A stretch of DNA of 64,000 nucleotides from Aeromicrobium stalagmiti (GCF_013283745.1 NZ_JABSTZ010000002.1:496001-560000); one strand, 5' to 3'. Shown: positions 16,537 to 25,099, counted from the first letter of the stretch. A program made the numbers and translations. The notes: generated by a model from the letters alone, not told the origin.

Positions 16537-17682
16537 ATGAGGTGGGGAGCGGGGGCGGCTGTCGCTGTGGTGCTGCTCGCCGCCGCGTGCTCAGGGACCG
16601 ACGGCCGTGGCACCTCGCCGCGAGCGTCGGCGACGACCACCACGACGTCCACCCCGACCGCCGAGCCCGCGCCGACCCCGACCTATCCGGGACGTGAGTG
16701 GGCCCGGGCCGAGCAGGGTGACTGGGAGGCGCTCGACGCCGAGCTCGCCGCCGACGGGTCGACGTGCGTGGCAGTGGTCAAGGACGGGCGGCTCGTCCAC
16801 GACGCCTACTGGAACGGCGGGGCGCCCGACGCCCGCTAGAAGGTCTACTCGATCACGAAGTCGCTGACGTCCCTGCTCGTCGGCATGCATGCCGACGACG
16901 GTTCCCTCGACCTCGACGACACCGCGTCGGAGTCGGTCGACGAGTGGCGGGGGAGCCCGGCCGAGGCGGTGACCGTCCGCGACCTGCTCGCGATGACGTC
17001 CGGGCGCCGGTGGGACGAGGTCAGCGACAGCCGCATGATCCGCAGCGAGCCCGACAAGACGGCCTTCTCGACCGGCCTCTCCCAGGTGCAGCGCCCAGGC
17101 GACGAGTGGGTCTACGACAACAGCGCCGTCCAGACGCTCGAGTCGGTGCTCGACGACCTCGACGAGTCCGACGACGTCGTGGCCAACGCCGAGCGGCGGC
17201 TGCTCGAGCCGCTCGGGATGCGCGACACGGAGTGGGGTCGTGACGCCGCTGGCAACGCCCTGACGTTCTCGGGCGTGGAGTCGACGTGCCTCGACCTGGC
17301 CCGGGTCGGGCACCTGATGCTCACCGACGGCACGTGGAAGGGCGAGCAGCTGATCTCGGCCGACTACGTGGCGCAGGCGACGAGCACGTCGTCACGCCTC
17401 AACGCGGCGTACGGGCTGCTCTGGTGGGTCAATGCCGAGGGGCGGGTCGTCGAGGTGCTGCGCCAGGCGGGCTTCCAGACCGACAAGGCTCCGTACGAGG
17501 GGCGGCTCGCGCCCAGCGTGCCGGACGACGCGTTCTGGGCGTTCGGCTACGGCAACCAGTACGTCGCGGTGGTCCCGAGCGAGGGCGTCGTCGCCGTGCG
17601 CCTGGGCGCCCGTCCGTCCTCGCCCGACCGGGTCACGTTCGACAGCTTCACCGCGGGCGTCCTCGCGTCGCTCGACCGGTAG
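16537..17682 (+). pseudogene. serine hydrolase (beta-lactamase family) interrupted by an in-frame TAG
   Basis: Codons 1-100 give a lipoprotein signal (AVVLLAAACSG) and the start of a beta-lactamase/esterase domain. A TAG at 16837-16839 follows DAR, and the same frame continues at once with KVYSITKSLTSLLVG. SITK is the catalytic SxxK, so it lies just after the stop. The rest is intact to 17682, with YDN as the second motif and GYGNQYVAVVPSEG near the end. A single CAG-to-TAG change would explain the break. Translation from the first downstream ATG (16885) would lack the nucleophile. The gene is either a recent pseudogene, an amber-suppressed or readthrough gene, or a sequencing error. Confidence 0.85.
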
Positions 17683-17734
17683 CGCGTCAGCAGCGCCGGC
17701 CCGGAGTGTCCGACCCTGCTGATTGAGTGCAGCC

Positions 17735-18115
17735 ATGGACCTCGACGAGCCGGGCTGGCCGCTGATCGACGACTTCTTCCACGACCTCGCCGAGGGCCGC
17801 AAGGCCGAGACGGTGCGACGCTATGCCCGGGTCCGCCTGCGGACGTACGACTTCCTCGACGTCGACGACATGACCACGTGGCTCGACCCCGACGACGCCG
17901 TGCTGCTGGCGGCCGAGCGAGAGTTCCTGCGCGAGGGTGCGGTCTGGACGCTCCTCGGCATCGACGGCGTGCTGCGCTGCCTGCCGGGACTGCTGACGCC
18001 GGAGCGCCTGCCCACGTCAGCGGCCGAGGCCCGCATGCAGGTCAGCGTCGTCAACCGGTTGGCCGACCACCTGCGCCGACACCTCGCGGTCCCGCAGCAG
18101 CCGGGCTCCTCGTGA
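17735..18115 (+). CDS. conserved helical protein of unknown function, paralogue of 6107-6622
   Basis: The 126-residue product is soluble and helical, without a recognised domain. It aligns along its length with the protein at 6107. The shared elements are FF...GR, ET..RYARV, FL...DM, LD, L-x-A, then a G-x-x-x-x-L segment, CL, AR-x-QV and RLADHL. It lacks the basic C-terminal tail of its paralogue. It lies 52 bp after the broken serine hydrolase and 62 bp before the dioxygenase gene. The two paralogues are not in the same neighbourhood, so they define a small dispersed family. Confidence 0.7.
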   Translation: MDLDEPGWPLIDDFFHDLAEGRKAETVRRYARVRLRTYDFLDVDDMTTWLDPDDAVLLAAEREFLREGAVWTLLGIDGVLRCLPGLLTPERLPTSAAEARMQVSVVNRLADHLRRHLAVPQQPGSS

Positions 18116-18143
18116 CGCTAGGAAGTCGGTGCGCCATGGGGTA

Positions 18144-18161
18144 TAGTTGAAGCATCAACTA
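18144..18161 (+). promoter_or_regulatory. perfect palindrome overlapping the -10 of the dioxygenase gene
   Basis: TAGTTGA and TCAACTA are perfect inverted 7-bp arms around AGCA. The left arm overlaps a TATAGT hexamer (18142-18147), so a bound repressor would block the promoter. The form fits a MarR- or DUF24-type operator, but no regulator is adjacent. Confidence 0.65.
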
Positions 18162-18177
18162 ATCCCGAAGGACTGTC

Positions 18178-18999
18178 ATGGCCACGTACTCGATCTCCGA
18201 TCTCGACAACCGGCTCACGCCGAGCGACCTGATGCCGGCGATGTTCGTCGGCCACGGCAACCCCATGCACGCGATCTCCGACAACGCCTACACGCGCAAG
18301 TGGACCGCGCTCGGGAAGCAGCTGCCCGAGCCGCAGGCGATCGTCGTCATCAGCGCGCACTGGCTCACGCCGGGCGCCACCCACATCACGGACGCTCCCA
18401 AGAACCCGATCATCTACGACTTCGGCGGCTTCCCCGACGAGCTCTTCCAGGTCACGTACGACACGTTCGGTGATGCCGACGTCGCGAAGCTGCTCGCGAA
18501 GCAGCTCGTCGAGTACGAGGCCGAGCTCGACAAGCAGTGGGGCCTCGACCACGGCACCTGGAGCGTCCTGAAGTTCCTCGCGCCGCACCCCGACGTGCCC
18601 GTCCTGCAGATCAGCATCGACTACTCCATGCCGCTGCCGAAGCTCTACGAGCTCTATGGCCGGCTGCGCGCGATGCGACGCCGCGGCGTGATCTTCATCG
18701 GCAGCGGCAACATCGTCCACGCGCTCGGTCGTGCACGGTGGGAGCCCGGCGCTCCCGCGTGGGACTGGGCGCAGCAGTTCGACGCCGACACCGCCGTCGC
18801 CCTGCGCGACCGCCAGATCGGCAAGCTGCTCGACCCCTACGGCACGTGGGCGGAGGCCCGCATCGCGGTGCCGACCGACGACCACTACCGCCCCATGGTC
18901 GCCGCGCTGAGCCTGCTCGAGGACGGCGAGGACATCAGCTTCTTCAACAGCTCGATCGACATGGGCTCGATCGGCATGAGGTCATTCGTCACGTCGTGA
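18178..18999 (+). CDS. ygiD: DODA-type (class III) extradiol dioxygenase, 4,5-DOPA dioxygenase family
   Basis: The 273-residue protein is a full-length YgiD/LigB-fold enzyme. Metal-site histidines are seen in FVGHGNPMH (about residue 25), VISAHWL, GLDHGTWSVL and DDHYRP. YgiD of E. coli cleaves DOPA and relatives to muconic-type products in vitro and uses zinc; its natural substrate is unsettled. AAGGA at 18167-18171 serves the ATG at 18178. A perfect palindrome overlaps the promoter, pointing to induction by a small aromatic or quinone-like effector, an inference from similar genes elsewhere. Confidence 0.9.
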   Translation: MATYSISDLDNRLTPSDLMPAMFVGHGNPMHAISDNAYTRKWTALGKQLPEPQAIVVISAHWLTPGATHITDAPKNPIIYDFGGFPDELFQVTYDTFGDADVAKLLAKQLVEYEAELDKQWGLDHGTWSVLKFLAPHPDVPVLQISIDYSMPLPKLYELYGRLRAMRRRGVIFIGSGNIVHALGRARWEPGAPAWDWAQQFDADTAVALRDRQIGKLLDPYGTWAEARIAVPTDDHYRPMVAALSLLEDGEDISFFNSSIDMGSIGMRSFVTS

Positions 19000-19036
19000 T
19001 CGTCCGTCATGGTCGACGCGGTGGCGTGGAGGGCAC

Positions 19037-19042
19037 TACGGT
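19037..19042 (+). promoter_or_regulatory. leaderless-type -10 (TACGGT)
   Basis: TACGGT ends six bases before the ATG at 19049. Confidence 0.4.
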
Positions 19043-19048
19043 CTCGGC

Positions 19049-19837
19049 ATGACTGACGCGACCATCACCCACATCGGCGGCCCGACGGCCCTCATCGAGG
19101 TGGGTGGTTGGCGCATCCTCACCGATCCGACGTTCGATCCTGCGGGACGTCGCTACTTCTTCGGCTGGGGCACGACGTCGCGCAAGCTGGCCGGTCCGGC
19201 GATCAGCCCGGCCGATCTCGGACCGATCGACGCCGTCCTGATCAGCCATCACCACCACGGCGACAACCTCGATCCCGCCGGCGTCGAGCTGCTGCCGCGC
19301 CTCGGCACGGTGCTGACGACCGTCAAGGGCGCTGCGAAGCTCGGTGGTGGAGCTGTCGGGCTCGCGGCGTGGGACACCTGGACGCTCCAGGCCCCGGGCA
19401 AGGAGACCATCACTGTCACGGCGACGCCGTGCCGCCACGGCCCGGTCGGCAGCGAGCCCATCACGGGGCCTGTCATCGGCTTCGCCCTGCAGTGGGCCGG
19501 TCAGGCCCACGGACAGCTCTGGATGACCGGCGACACCGTGCTGTACGCCGGCCTGCGCGACGTCGCCGAGCGGATCGACGTGGGCACCCTGCTGCTGCAC
19601 CTCGGCGCGGTGAAGTTCCGCTACCTCTCGGCGGGGCTGCGCTACACGATGGACGCCCGCGAGGCCGTCGAGCTGCTCGGGCTCGTCGACCCCACGACCG
19701 TCGTGCCCGTCCACTACGAGGGCTGGTCGCACTTCAGCCAGGGACGCGGGCCGGCCGAGGCTCGGCTGGCCGCGTCTCCGTACGCCGACCGGATCCGCTG
19801 GATCGACCCCGGGGAGTCGACGGACCTCGAGATCTGA
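19049..19837 (+). CDS. MBL-fold metallo-hydrolase
   Basis: The 262-residue protein has the UlaG/RomA-type metallo-beta-lactamase layout: HIGGPTALIEVGG, LTDPTFD, then the metal motif SHHHHGDN near residue 72 (Asp-Asn in place of Asp-His). Further metal ligands follow in PCRHGPVG, MTGDT and PVHYEGW. The fold and a HYEGW ending are common to cytoplasmic phosphodiesterase- or lactonase-like enzymes; the substrate is unknown. It is a single gene behind a leaderless-type promoter, convergent with the oxygenase gene. Confidence 0.88.
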   Translation: MTDATITHIGGPTALIEVGGWRILTDPTFDPAGRRYFFGWGTTSRKLAGPAISPADLGPIDAVLISHHHHGDNLDPAGVELLPRLGTVLTTVKGAAKLGGGAVGLAAWDTWTLQAPGKETITVTATPCRHGPVGSEPITGPVIGFALQWAGQAHGQLWMTGDTVLYAGLRDVAERIDVGTLLLHLGAVKFRYLSAGLRYTMDAREAVELLGLVDPTTVVPVHYEGWSHFSQGRGPAEARLAASPYADRIRWIDPGESTDLEI

Positions 19838-19871
19838 GGGCGGGAGGCGCCCGCGCCCCCGACGACTGCGC

Positions 19872-20909
19872 CTAGCGCTGCGACTGCAGCACCCGTTCGG
19901 CCTCGCGCACCGCATCGGTGTTGATGCGGCCGGCGCGCGACCCGGCGAGCTTCGCCGCGACGTGCTCGGCGACGGTCACCGGCGCATACAGGTCAGGGTG
20001 CTCGGCGTCGACGCACGACGGCAGGGTCGTGATGACCGCATCGGCGTTGCCGTCGTGGAAGAACGCCGCGGAGCGCCGCCGCTGGATCGTGCCGTCGACG
20101 ATCGGCGGCTTGACCCGGTGCAGGGTCGACATCCACTGCTCGTTGGTCCAGCGTGCCATCAGGTCGCCGATGTTGACGAGCAGCGCGCCCTCGGCTGGTG
20201 AGACGTCGTGCCAGCCGCCGTCGTCGCCCAGCACCTGCAGGCCGCGGACCTGGTCGGCCCACAGGATCGTCACGATGCCGAAGTCGGTGTGCTCGCCCAT
20301 GCCGGTGAGCTCGCCGTCGAGGGTCACGTCCGTGCCCGCCGGAAGCGCGTAGTTGTTCATCCGGAGCACGTTGATCGAGTGGTCGGTGAAGGCGTCGAAG
20401 TAGCCGGCCGGCAGTCCCAGGGCGTCGGCGAAGATGCCGACCATCGTCTCGGCGACCCGTTCGGCCTCGTCGAGATAGGTCTCGACCCGGCTCTCGAACC
20501 CGGTCAGCTCGGGCCAGGTGTTGTCGGCGTAGTGCTCCGGCATCGTGACACCGGGGTGGTCGTGGATCGTGCGCCCGACGTTGAAGGCCTCGAAGAAGTC
20601 GGCCATCCGGCCCGCCGACTCGACACCCAGGCTCAGCGAGAGCGACTCCGACTTCGGCGCCGAGTAGCCGCGGTTCTCGCCGGGAGGGCGCACGTAGGAG
20701 GTCTTCTCGTCCATGGTGCAGCCGAAGAAGCCGTCCATGGCCTCGCCGAGGCCGGCGACGACCTCGTCCGGCACGCCGTGCCCGACGACCTGGATGAATC
20801 CGACCTCTCGGCAGGCGCGGTCGACCTGGGCGGCGACCTCGCCCCGGTCGCGCGGGCTGCCGCCCTGCACGTAGGCGCTGATGTCGACGGTGGGAACGCT
20901 GAACGTCAT
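19872..20909 (-). CDS. isopenicillin N synthase-like 2OG-Fe(II) oxygenase
   Basis: The 345-residue product has an N-terminal DIOX_N-type region (TVDISAYVQGGSPRDRGEVA and FIQVVGHGVPDE). A C-terminal Fe(II) core follows, with HTDFGIVTILW (His-x-Asp) near residue 217, NIGDLMARWTNEQWMSTLHRV containing the distal histidine, and a following RRRSAAFFHDGN with the arginine for 2-oxoglutarate. AAGGAG lies correctly before the ATG at 20909. The family includes oxidases and hydroxylases of small molecules; the substrate is unknown. No biosynthetic cluster adjoins it. Confidence 0.88.
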   Translation of the reverse strand: MTFSVPTVDISAYVQGGSPRDRGEVAAQVDRACREVGFIQVVGHGVPDEVVAGLGEAMDGFFGCTMDEKTSYVRPPGENRGYSAPKSESLSLSLGVESAGRMADFFEAFNVGRTIHDHPGVTMPEHYADNTWPELTGFESRVETYLDEAERVAETMVGIFADALGLPAGYFDAFTDHSINVLRMNNYALPAGTDVTLDGELTGMGEHTDFGIVTILWADQVRGLQVLGDDGGWHDVSPAEGALLVNIGDLMARWTNEQWMSTLHRVKPPIVDGTIQRRRSAAFFHDGNADAVITTLPSCVDAEHPDLYAPVTVAEHVAAKLAGSRAGRINTDAVREAERVLQSQR

Positions 20910-21091
20910 GTCTTCTCCTTGAACGGGTGCGGTGGGCGGTGCGTGTCGTGAGGAGGTGTCCGCTGTCAGGTCCAAGGAGTTGGGCCGGCTGTCTGTTGAA
21001 CTCTCGCGACGAGCAGAGCGTAGCGGCGCGGTGTTTCGGCGATGTGAAACCTCACAGCGGCGCCGGCGGGCCGACGTGCGAGGGTGTCGGG

Positions 21092-21781
21092 GTGAACGAC
21101 CACGCCTTCGACGACGACGAGCGGGCAGCCGTCTACCGCGCCATCGCCGAGCGACGCGACATGCGGCACTTCAGCGGCGGCTCGGTGCCCGAGGCGGCGC
21201 TGGCGCGGATGCTCGAGGCGGCCAACTGCGCGCCCAGCGTCGGGCTCATGCAGCCGTGGCGGTTCATCCGCGTGACCGACGTCGGCCTCCGCTCCGCGAT
21301 CCACGCCCTGGTCGAGGACGAGCGGGTCAGGACCGCCGAGGCGCTGGGGGAGCGGTCGGACGAGTTCATGCGGCTCAAGGTCGAGGGGGTGCTGACCTGT
21401 GCGGAGCTGCTGGTCGTCGCCCTGACCGACGGCCGCGAGCGGCACGTCTTCGGACGACGCACGATGCCGCAGATGGATCTGGCGTCGGCGTCGTGCGCGA
21501 TCCAGAACCTCTGGCTGGCCGCGCGCGCCGAGGGCTTCGGTATGGGGTGGGTCTCGCTGTTCGACCCGCCCGACCTGGCCGACCTGCTCGGCATGCCCGA
21601 CGGCAGCGAGCCGATCGCGGTGCTGTGCCTGGGACCGGTCGACGCCTTCTACGCCCATCCGATGCTCGAGGAGGAGGGCTGGGCGAGGGTGCGGCCGCTG
21701 TCGGAGCTGCTCATCGAGAACAGCTGGGACGCGGGCGCATCGGCCACCGACTTGGGTCTGGCCCGGACACTGGACGGGTGA
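21092..21781 (+). CDS. bluB: 5,6-dimethylbenzimidazole synthase (BluB)
   Basis: The 229-residue protein starts VNDHAFDDDERAAVYRAIAE. It carries the nitroreductase-like BluB signature RRDMRHF near residue 22, the flavin-contact APSVGLMQPWRFI, and DLASASCAIQNLWLAARAEGFGMGWVS. BluB uses oxygen to cut up reduced FMN and makes the lower ligand of vitamin B12. No other cobalamin genes are in the window. The GTG at 21092 is the first start after the promoter region. Its stop codon overlaps the GTG of the transglycosylase gene (GTGA), so the pair is translationally coupled, an odd functional pairing. Confidence 0.92.
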   Translation: MNDHAFDDDERAAVYRAIAERRDMRHFSGGSVPEAALARMLEAANCAPSVGLMQPWRFIRVTDVGLRSAIHALVEDERVRTAEALGERSDEFMRLKVEGVLTCAELLVVALTDGRERHVFGRRTMPQMDLASASCAIQNLWLAARAEGFGMGWVSLFDPPDLADLLGMPDGSEPIAVLCLGPVDAFYAHPMLEEEGWARVRPLSELLIENSWDAGASATDLGLARTLDG

Positions 21782-22461
21782 ATCGCTCCACCCTCCTGCT
21801 CGTCGTCTCCGGTCTCGCCGCGGCCGCCCTCCTGCTGGTGGTGCTGCGCCCCGACACCGAGCGGTCGTCTCGGCTGCCTGTGGTGGAGCGTCCGACGGCG
21901 GCGGCCAGCCCGGGCGACGACGAGGTGGCTCGCGCCAGCCGTGACACCGGCATCCCGGCACGGGCCCTCACGGCCTATGTCGACGCGGCCGAGCGGCTCC
22001 GGGAGTCCGTCCCCGGGTGCGGGCTGGCGTGGAACACGCTGGCCGGCATCGGCTCGTCCGAGAGCAGTCACGGCGCCTTCGGCGGAGCGCGTCTGGACGA
22101 CTCGGGAGTGGCGTCTCCCCGGATCATCGGCGTCGCGCTCGACGGCACCGGAGGCAACCGGGCGATCCGCGACACCGACGGCGGATCGCTCGACGGCGAC
22201 ACGACGTGGGACCGCGCGGTCGGCCCCATGCAGTTCATCCCCACCACGTGGGAGCGGTGGGGCGAGTCCGCCGACGGTGGAGAGCCCGATCCGCACGACA
22301 TCGACGACGCCGCGCTGGCGGCGGGTCGTTATCTCTGCGACGCCGGGGGAGACCTCAGCACGTCGCAGGGCTGGTCGCGGGCCGTCCTGACCTACAACCA
22401 GAACAGGGCGTACGCCGAGAAGATCGCGCAGACCGCCTCGACGTACGCCGACCAGCTCTAG
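21778..22461 (+). CDS. lytic murein transglycosylase
   Basis: The 227-residue protein starts VNRSTLLLVVSGLAAAALLL, an export or anchor segment, followed by a Pro/Ala-rich stretch. The catalytic domain contains GIGSSESSHG, with the catalytic glutamate, about residue 86, and GPMQFIPTTWERWG about residue 152, typical of MltB-like SLT enzymes. AVLTYNQNRAYAEKI closes the domain. It would cleave the glycan of peptidoglycan. The GTG start at 21778 overlaps the BluB stop. The gene ends tail to tail with the monooxygenase gene, overlapping by 4 bp. Confidence 0.9.
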   Translation: MNRSTLLLVVSGLAAAALLLVVLRPDTERSSRLPVVERPTAAASPGDDEVARASRDTGIPARALTAYVDAAERLRESVPGCGLAWNTLAGIGSSESSHGAFGGARLDDSGVASPRIIGVALDGTGGNRAIRDTDGGSLDGDTTWDRAVGPMQFIPTTWERWGESADGGEPDPHDIDDAALAAGRYLCDAGGDLSTSQGWSRAVLTYNQNRAYAEKIAQTASTYADQL

Positions 22462-22778
22462 GAGACCGACAGCTCGCCCATCTCGCCCCAGCCGTCCTGG
22501 TCGACGGTCTGGCTGACGATCAGGGGAGTCTGCTGGAGCGCCTGCGGCATGGTCGCCATGGCCTCCTGGAAGTGCGCGCTGGTCACGTGCGCCTCGGCGG
22601 CGTCGTCGTCGAATGCCTCGACGAGGACGAACTCGTCGGGGTCGTCGACGCTGCGGGACCAGTCGAACCAGCGGTTGCCGGGCTCGGCCCGTGTCGCCTC
22701 GGTGAACGGGCGGACGTGCTCGAGCCAGCGATCGGTCCACTCGGGCTTGGTGCGGAACTTGACGACGATGAAGATCAT
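22458..22778 (-). CDS. putative quinol monooxygenase (ABM domain)
   Basis: The 106-residue protein is a single antibiotic-biosynthesis-monooxygenase (ABM) domain, a dimeric ferredoxin-like fold. Typical elements are FRTKPEWTDRWLEHVRPF, GNRWFDWSRSVDDPDEFVLVEAFDDDAAEAHVTSAHFQ and a terminal hydrophobic strand. Members include YgiN-type quinol monooxygenases and small heme-handling proteins; the latter have conserved His/Trp pairs not obvious here. TACCGT ends six bases before its ATG at 22778. Confidence 0.85.
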   Translation of the reverse strand: MIFIVVKFRTKPEWTDRWLEHVRPFTEATRAEPGNRWFDWSRSVDDPDEFVLVEAFDDDAAEAHVTSAHFQEAMATMPQALQQTPLIVSQTVDQDGWGEMGELSVS

Positions 22779-22784
22779 GTCGCC

Positions 22785-22790
22785 ACGGTA
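22785..22790 (-). promoter_or_regulatory. leaderless-type -10 (TACCGT)
   Basis: On the minus strand TACCGT ends six bases before the ATG at 22778. Confidence 0.4.
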
Positions 22791-22849
22791 TCCAGACTCG
22801 TCAGGCTCCGCCCGCTCCAGGACGGCCGCTCAGCTCAGGACGGCTCGCC

Positions 22850-23230
22850 TCAGGACTGGGCAGCCTCGGCTGCCTCCGCCTCGGCGACCTTGCGGCGGAC
22901 GTCGTCCATGTCGAGGTCGCGCACGGCCTGGATGACCTGCTCGAGTCCGGCAGCCGGCAGGGCGCCGGGCTGGGAGAACACCAGCACGCCGTCGCGGAAC
23001 GCCATCAGCGTGGGGATGGACGTGATCTGCGCGGCCGCGGCGAGCTCCTGCTGGTCCTCGGTGTCGATCTTGCCGAAGACGACGTCCTGGTGGGTCTCGC
23101 TGGCTGCCTCGAAGACGGGGGCGAACTGGCGGCACGGGCCGCACCACGACGCCCACCAGTCGACGAGCGTGATGCCCTCGGCGCCCAGCGTGTCGTCGAT
23201 CGTGTCCTTGGTCAGGGTGACGGTGCTCAT
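22850..23230 (-). CDS. trxA: thioredoxin
   Basis: The 126-residue protein starts MSTVTLTKDTIDD. The WCGPC active site (C30, C33) follows strand VDWWAS, and the cis-proline appears in TSIPTLMAFRDG. The C-terminal extension of about 15 residues is an Ala/Glu-rich helix (AEAEAAEAAQ) beyond the usual thioredoxin length. It is a single gene, divergent from the large GIY-YIG fusion with 222 bp between them. Role: general disulfide reduction in the cytoplasm. Confidence 0.93.
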   Translation of the reverse strand: MSTVTLTKDTIDDTLGAEGITLVDWWASWCGPCRQFAPVFEAASETHQDVVFGKIDTEDQQELAAAAQITSIPTLMAFRDGVLVFSQPGALPAAGLEQVIQAVRDLDMDDVRRKVAEAEAAEAAQS

Positions 23231-23452
23231 GATTGCCTCTCGTGGGATGACTCCGTACATCCCTCTCAACGGCCCAGCACCGGCGGTAATTCCCGCGTGA
23301 GTCCGCACGGACGCGCGCCGGCGAAGAGTGTCGATTTCAGTGGGAGAAACCTCGTCATACCGACACACGGACAGACTCTCTCCGTGTAGAAGCAGTGCGC
23401 GCGGGCCGTCCTGGACCCGTCGCGCAGGGAGTCTCGGAACGGGAGCTGGGTC

Positions 23453-25099
23453 GTGAAGTACGACAGACCGGTGTGGCAGATCATGCATCAGTGCGCCGAT
23501 GCGATGCATGAGGTCTTTCGTTACGAAGACGTGCGCAACTGGTTCGCCGACCACTATCCGGACGTCAACGAGGCGACGATCCGGGCCCACCTGATCGGCC
23601 TGACCGAGGGTGGGCGCGCCAAGCACGTCCAGTTCGCGCAGCGGTCTCCGGTCTTTCGCCGGGTCGCCCGCGGCGAGTACGAGCCGATCCCGATCGACGA
23701 GCGCGGCGAGGACCCCGACGGACCGCAGCCCTCGGCCAGCAGGATCAAGATGTCCGGCAACGGCGCGCACCGCCAGACGCTGCACGAGGGCCCGGCGCAC
23801 GAGCCCGTCGTCGGCCGGGAGGCGGCGACTCCCGCCGCCGACCATCCGGCGGGCCAGGAGTCGACCGCCGAGGCGCAGCGGTCGGAGCCGTCGTCCGAGC
23901 CGGACGAGGACCCCGAGCCTGCGGCGTCAGGTGAGTCCGACCAGGCGGACGAGCACGAGCAGGAGCAGCACATCCCCGACGTGATCCTGCTGGGCAGCGT
24001 GGGGGAGCGGGTCAACGTGCCGGCTCCCGCCAAGGAGGTCTTTCGCGAGGTCTCGTTCCAGCTCAGCCGCCTCGACGCCGAGCTCGCCGGCAGCGAGTGG
24101 TTCGTCCTGTCCGCCGAGCACGGTCTGCTCGCCCCCAACGAGTGGATGTCGCCCGATTCACGGACGCTGGCCGACATGGAGCCGGAGTACCGCCTCGTCT
24201 GGGCGAGCTGGGTCGTGACGCGGCTGCAGTCGTTGGTGGGCTGCCTCGAGGGGATGTTCGTCCGGGTCGACGCGCCGAATGCCTTCGTCGGGCCGCTCTT
24301 CGCCCACCTGCAGGAGGCAGGCGCCGTCGTGGCATCGGGCGACGTGGGCGCCACGATCGCACCCCGTCAGGCCGCGTACGTCAGGCCGGACGCCGCTGCC
24401 CAGCGGCGCGCGGCCGAGTCGCTCGCCGCTGAGCGGCTGTCGGTGCACGCGCAGGACGACGACCAGGGCGGCCACGAGCCGTACGACATTCGCGAGGAGA
24501 CCATGCCCGACCACGACGCAGCCGACCACGACGCACCGGACGAGGAGGAGCTCGCCGAGGTCGTCGAGATCGACGCGGGTGCGTCGATCGCCGCCCACCT
24601 GGCCGACGAGCGACACGCCGTTCCGGCGACCGACCTCTCGTCTCTGCCCGAGGCGCCCGGTGTCTACGGCTGGTTCGTCGACCAGTCCGGCGCGCGCGAG
24701 CTCAACAGGTGCCTGCGGCTGCCCGTGCGGGCAGGGCTCGTCTTCGTCGGCCAGGTCGGCGGCTCGAGCTGGCACTCGATGGCCGATCCGGTCCTCACGC
24801 TGCGTGGTCACGTCGAGCGCATCCAGCTCCACGGCCGCTCCCGCGCGTCGACGTTCCGGATGACGCTGGCGACCGTGCTCAGCGAGCACCTGCGCATGAC
24901 GTCGGTCGAGGACCCCAGGCTCACCGACTGGATGCTCGAGCACCTGTCGGTCTCGTACTGGGCGAGCGACGACTTCGGCGACCTGCGCGACCTCGAGCAG
25001 CGGCTCGTCACCGAGCTCGATTCTCCGCTCAACGTCGACCACCTGCCGGCGACCGAGTACCGCGCCCGCCTGACCCAGATGCGCAGCGCACTGGCCTGA
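23453..25099 (+). CDS. winged-helix / DUF6884-like / GIY-YIG nuclease-like fusion protein
   Basis: The 548-residue protein starts VKYDRPVWQIMHQCADAMHE (GTG behind GGGAG). Residues 1-80 look like a winged helix (DVRNWFADHYPDVNEATIRA). Residues 85-175 are an acidic, Pro/Ala/Glu-rich linker. Residues 178 to about 310 resemble DUF6884 (PAPAKEVFREVSF, EWFVLSAEHGLL, LADMEPEYRLVW), although the usual leading SC-x-K element reads LLGSVGERV. After a second acidic linker, residues from about 398 to 548 resemble a GIY-YIG nuclease (LPEAPGVYGWFVD, GLVFVGQVGG, LRGHVERIQLHGRSRASTFRMTL). DNA binding plus cleavage, and so a defence role, is an inference. It is a single gene without a methylase beside it. Confidence 0.82.
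   Translation: MKYDRPVWQIMHQCADAMHEVFRYEDVRNWFADHYPDVNEATIRAHLIGLTEGGRAKHVQFAQRSPVFRRVARGEYEPIPIDERGEDPDGPQPSASRIKMSGNGAHRQTLHEGPAHEPVVGREAATPAADHPAGQESTAEAQRSEPSSEPDEDPEPAASGESDQADEHEQEQHIPDVILLGSVGERVNVPAPAKEVFREVSFQLSRLDAELAGSEWFVLSAEHGLLAPNEWMSPDSRTLADMEPEYRLVWASWVVTRLQSLVGCLEGMFVRVDAPNAFVGPLFAHLQEAGAVVASGDVGATIAPRQAAYVRPDAAAQRRAAESLAAERLSVHAQDDDQGGHEPYDIREETMPDHDAADHDAPDEEELAEVVEIDAGASIAAHLADERHAVPATDLSSLPEAPGVYGWFVDQSGARELNRCLRLPVRAGLVFVGQVGGSSWHSMADPVLTLRGHVERIQLHGRSRASTFRMTLATVLSEHLRMTSVEDPRLTDWMLEHLSVSYWASDDFGDLRDLEQRLVTELDSPLNVDHLPATEYRARLTQMRSALA

Noticed and set aside
20932-21777. A longer reading frame upstream of the lytic transglycosylase
   Set aside because: This part lies over bluB in another frame and has Arg/Gly-rich composition; the GTG at 21778 gives a normal signal segment.
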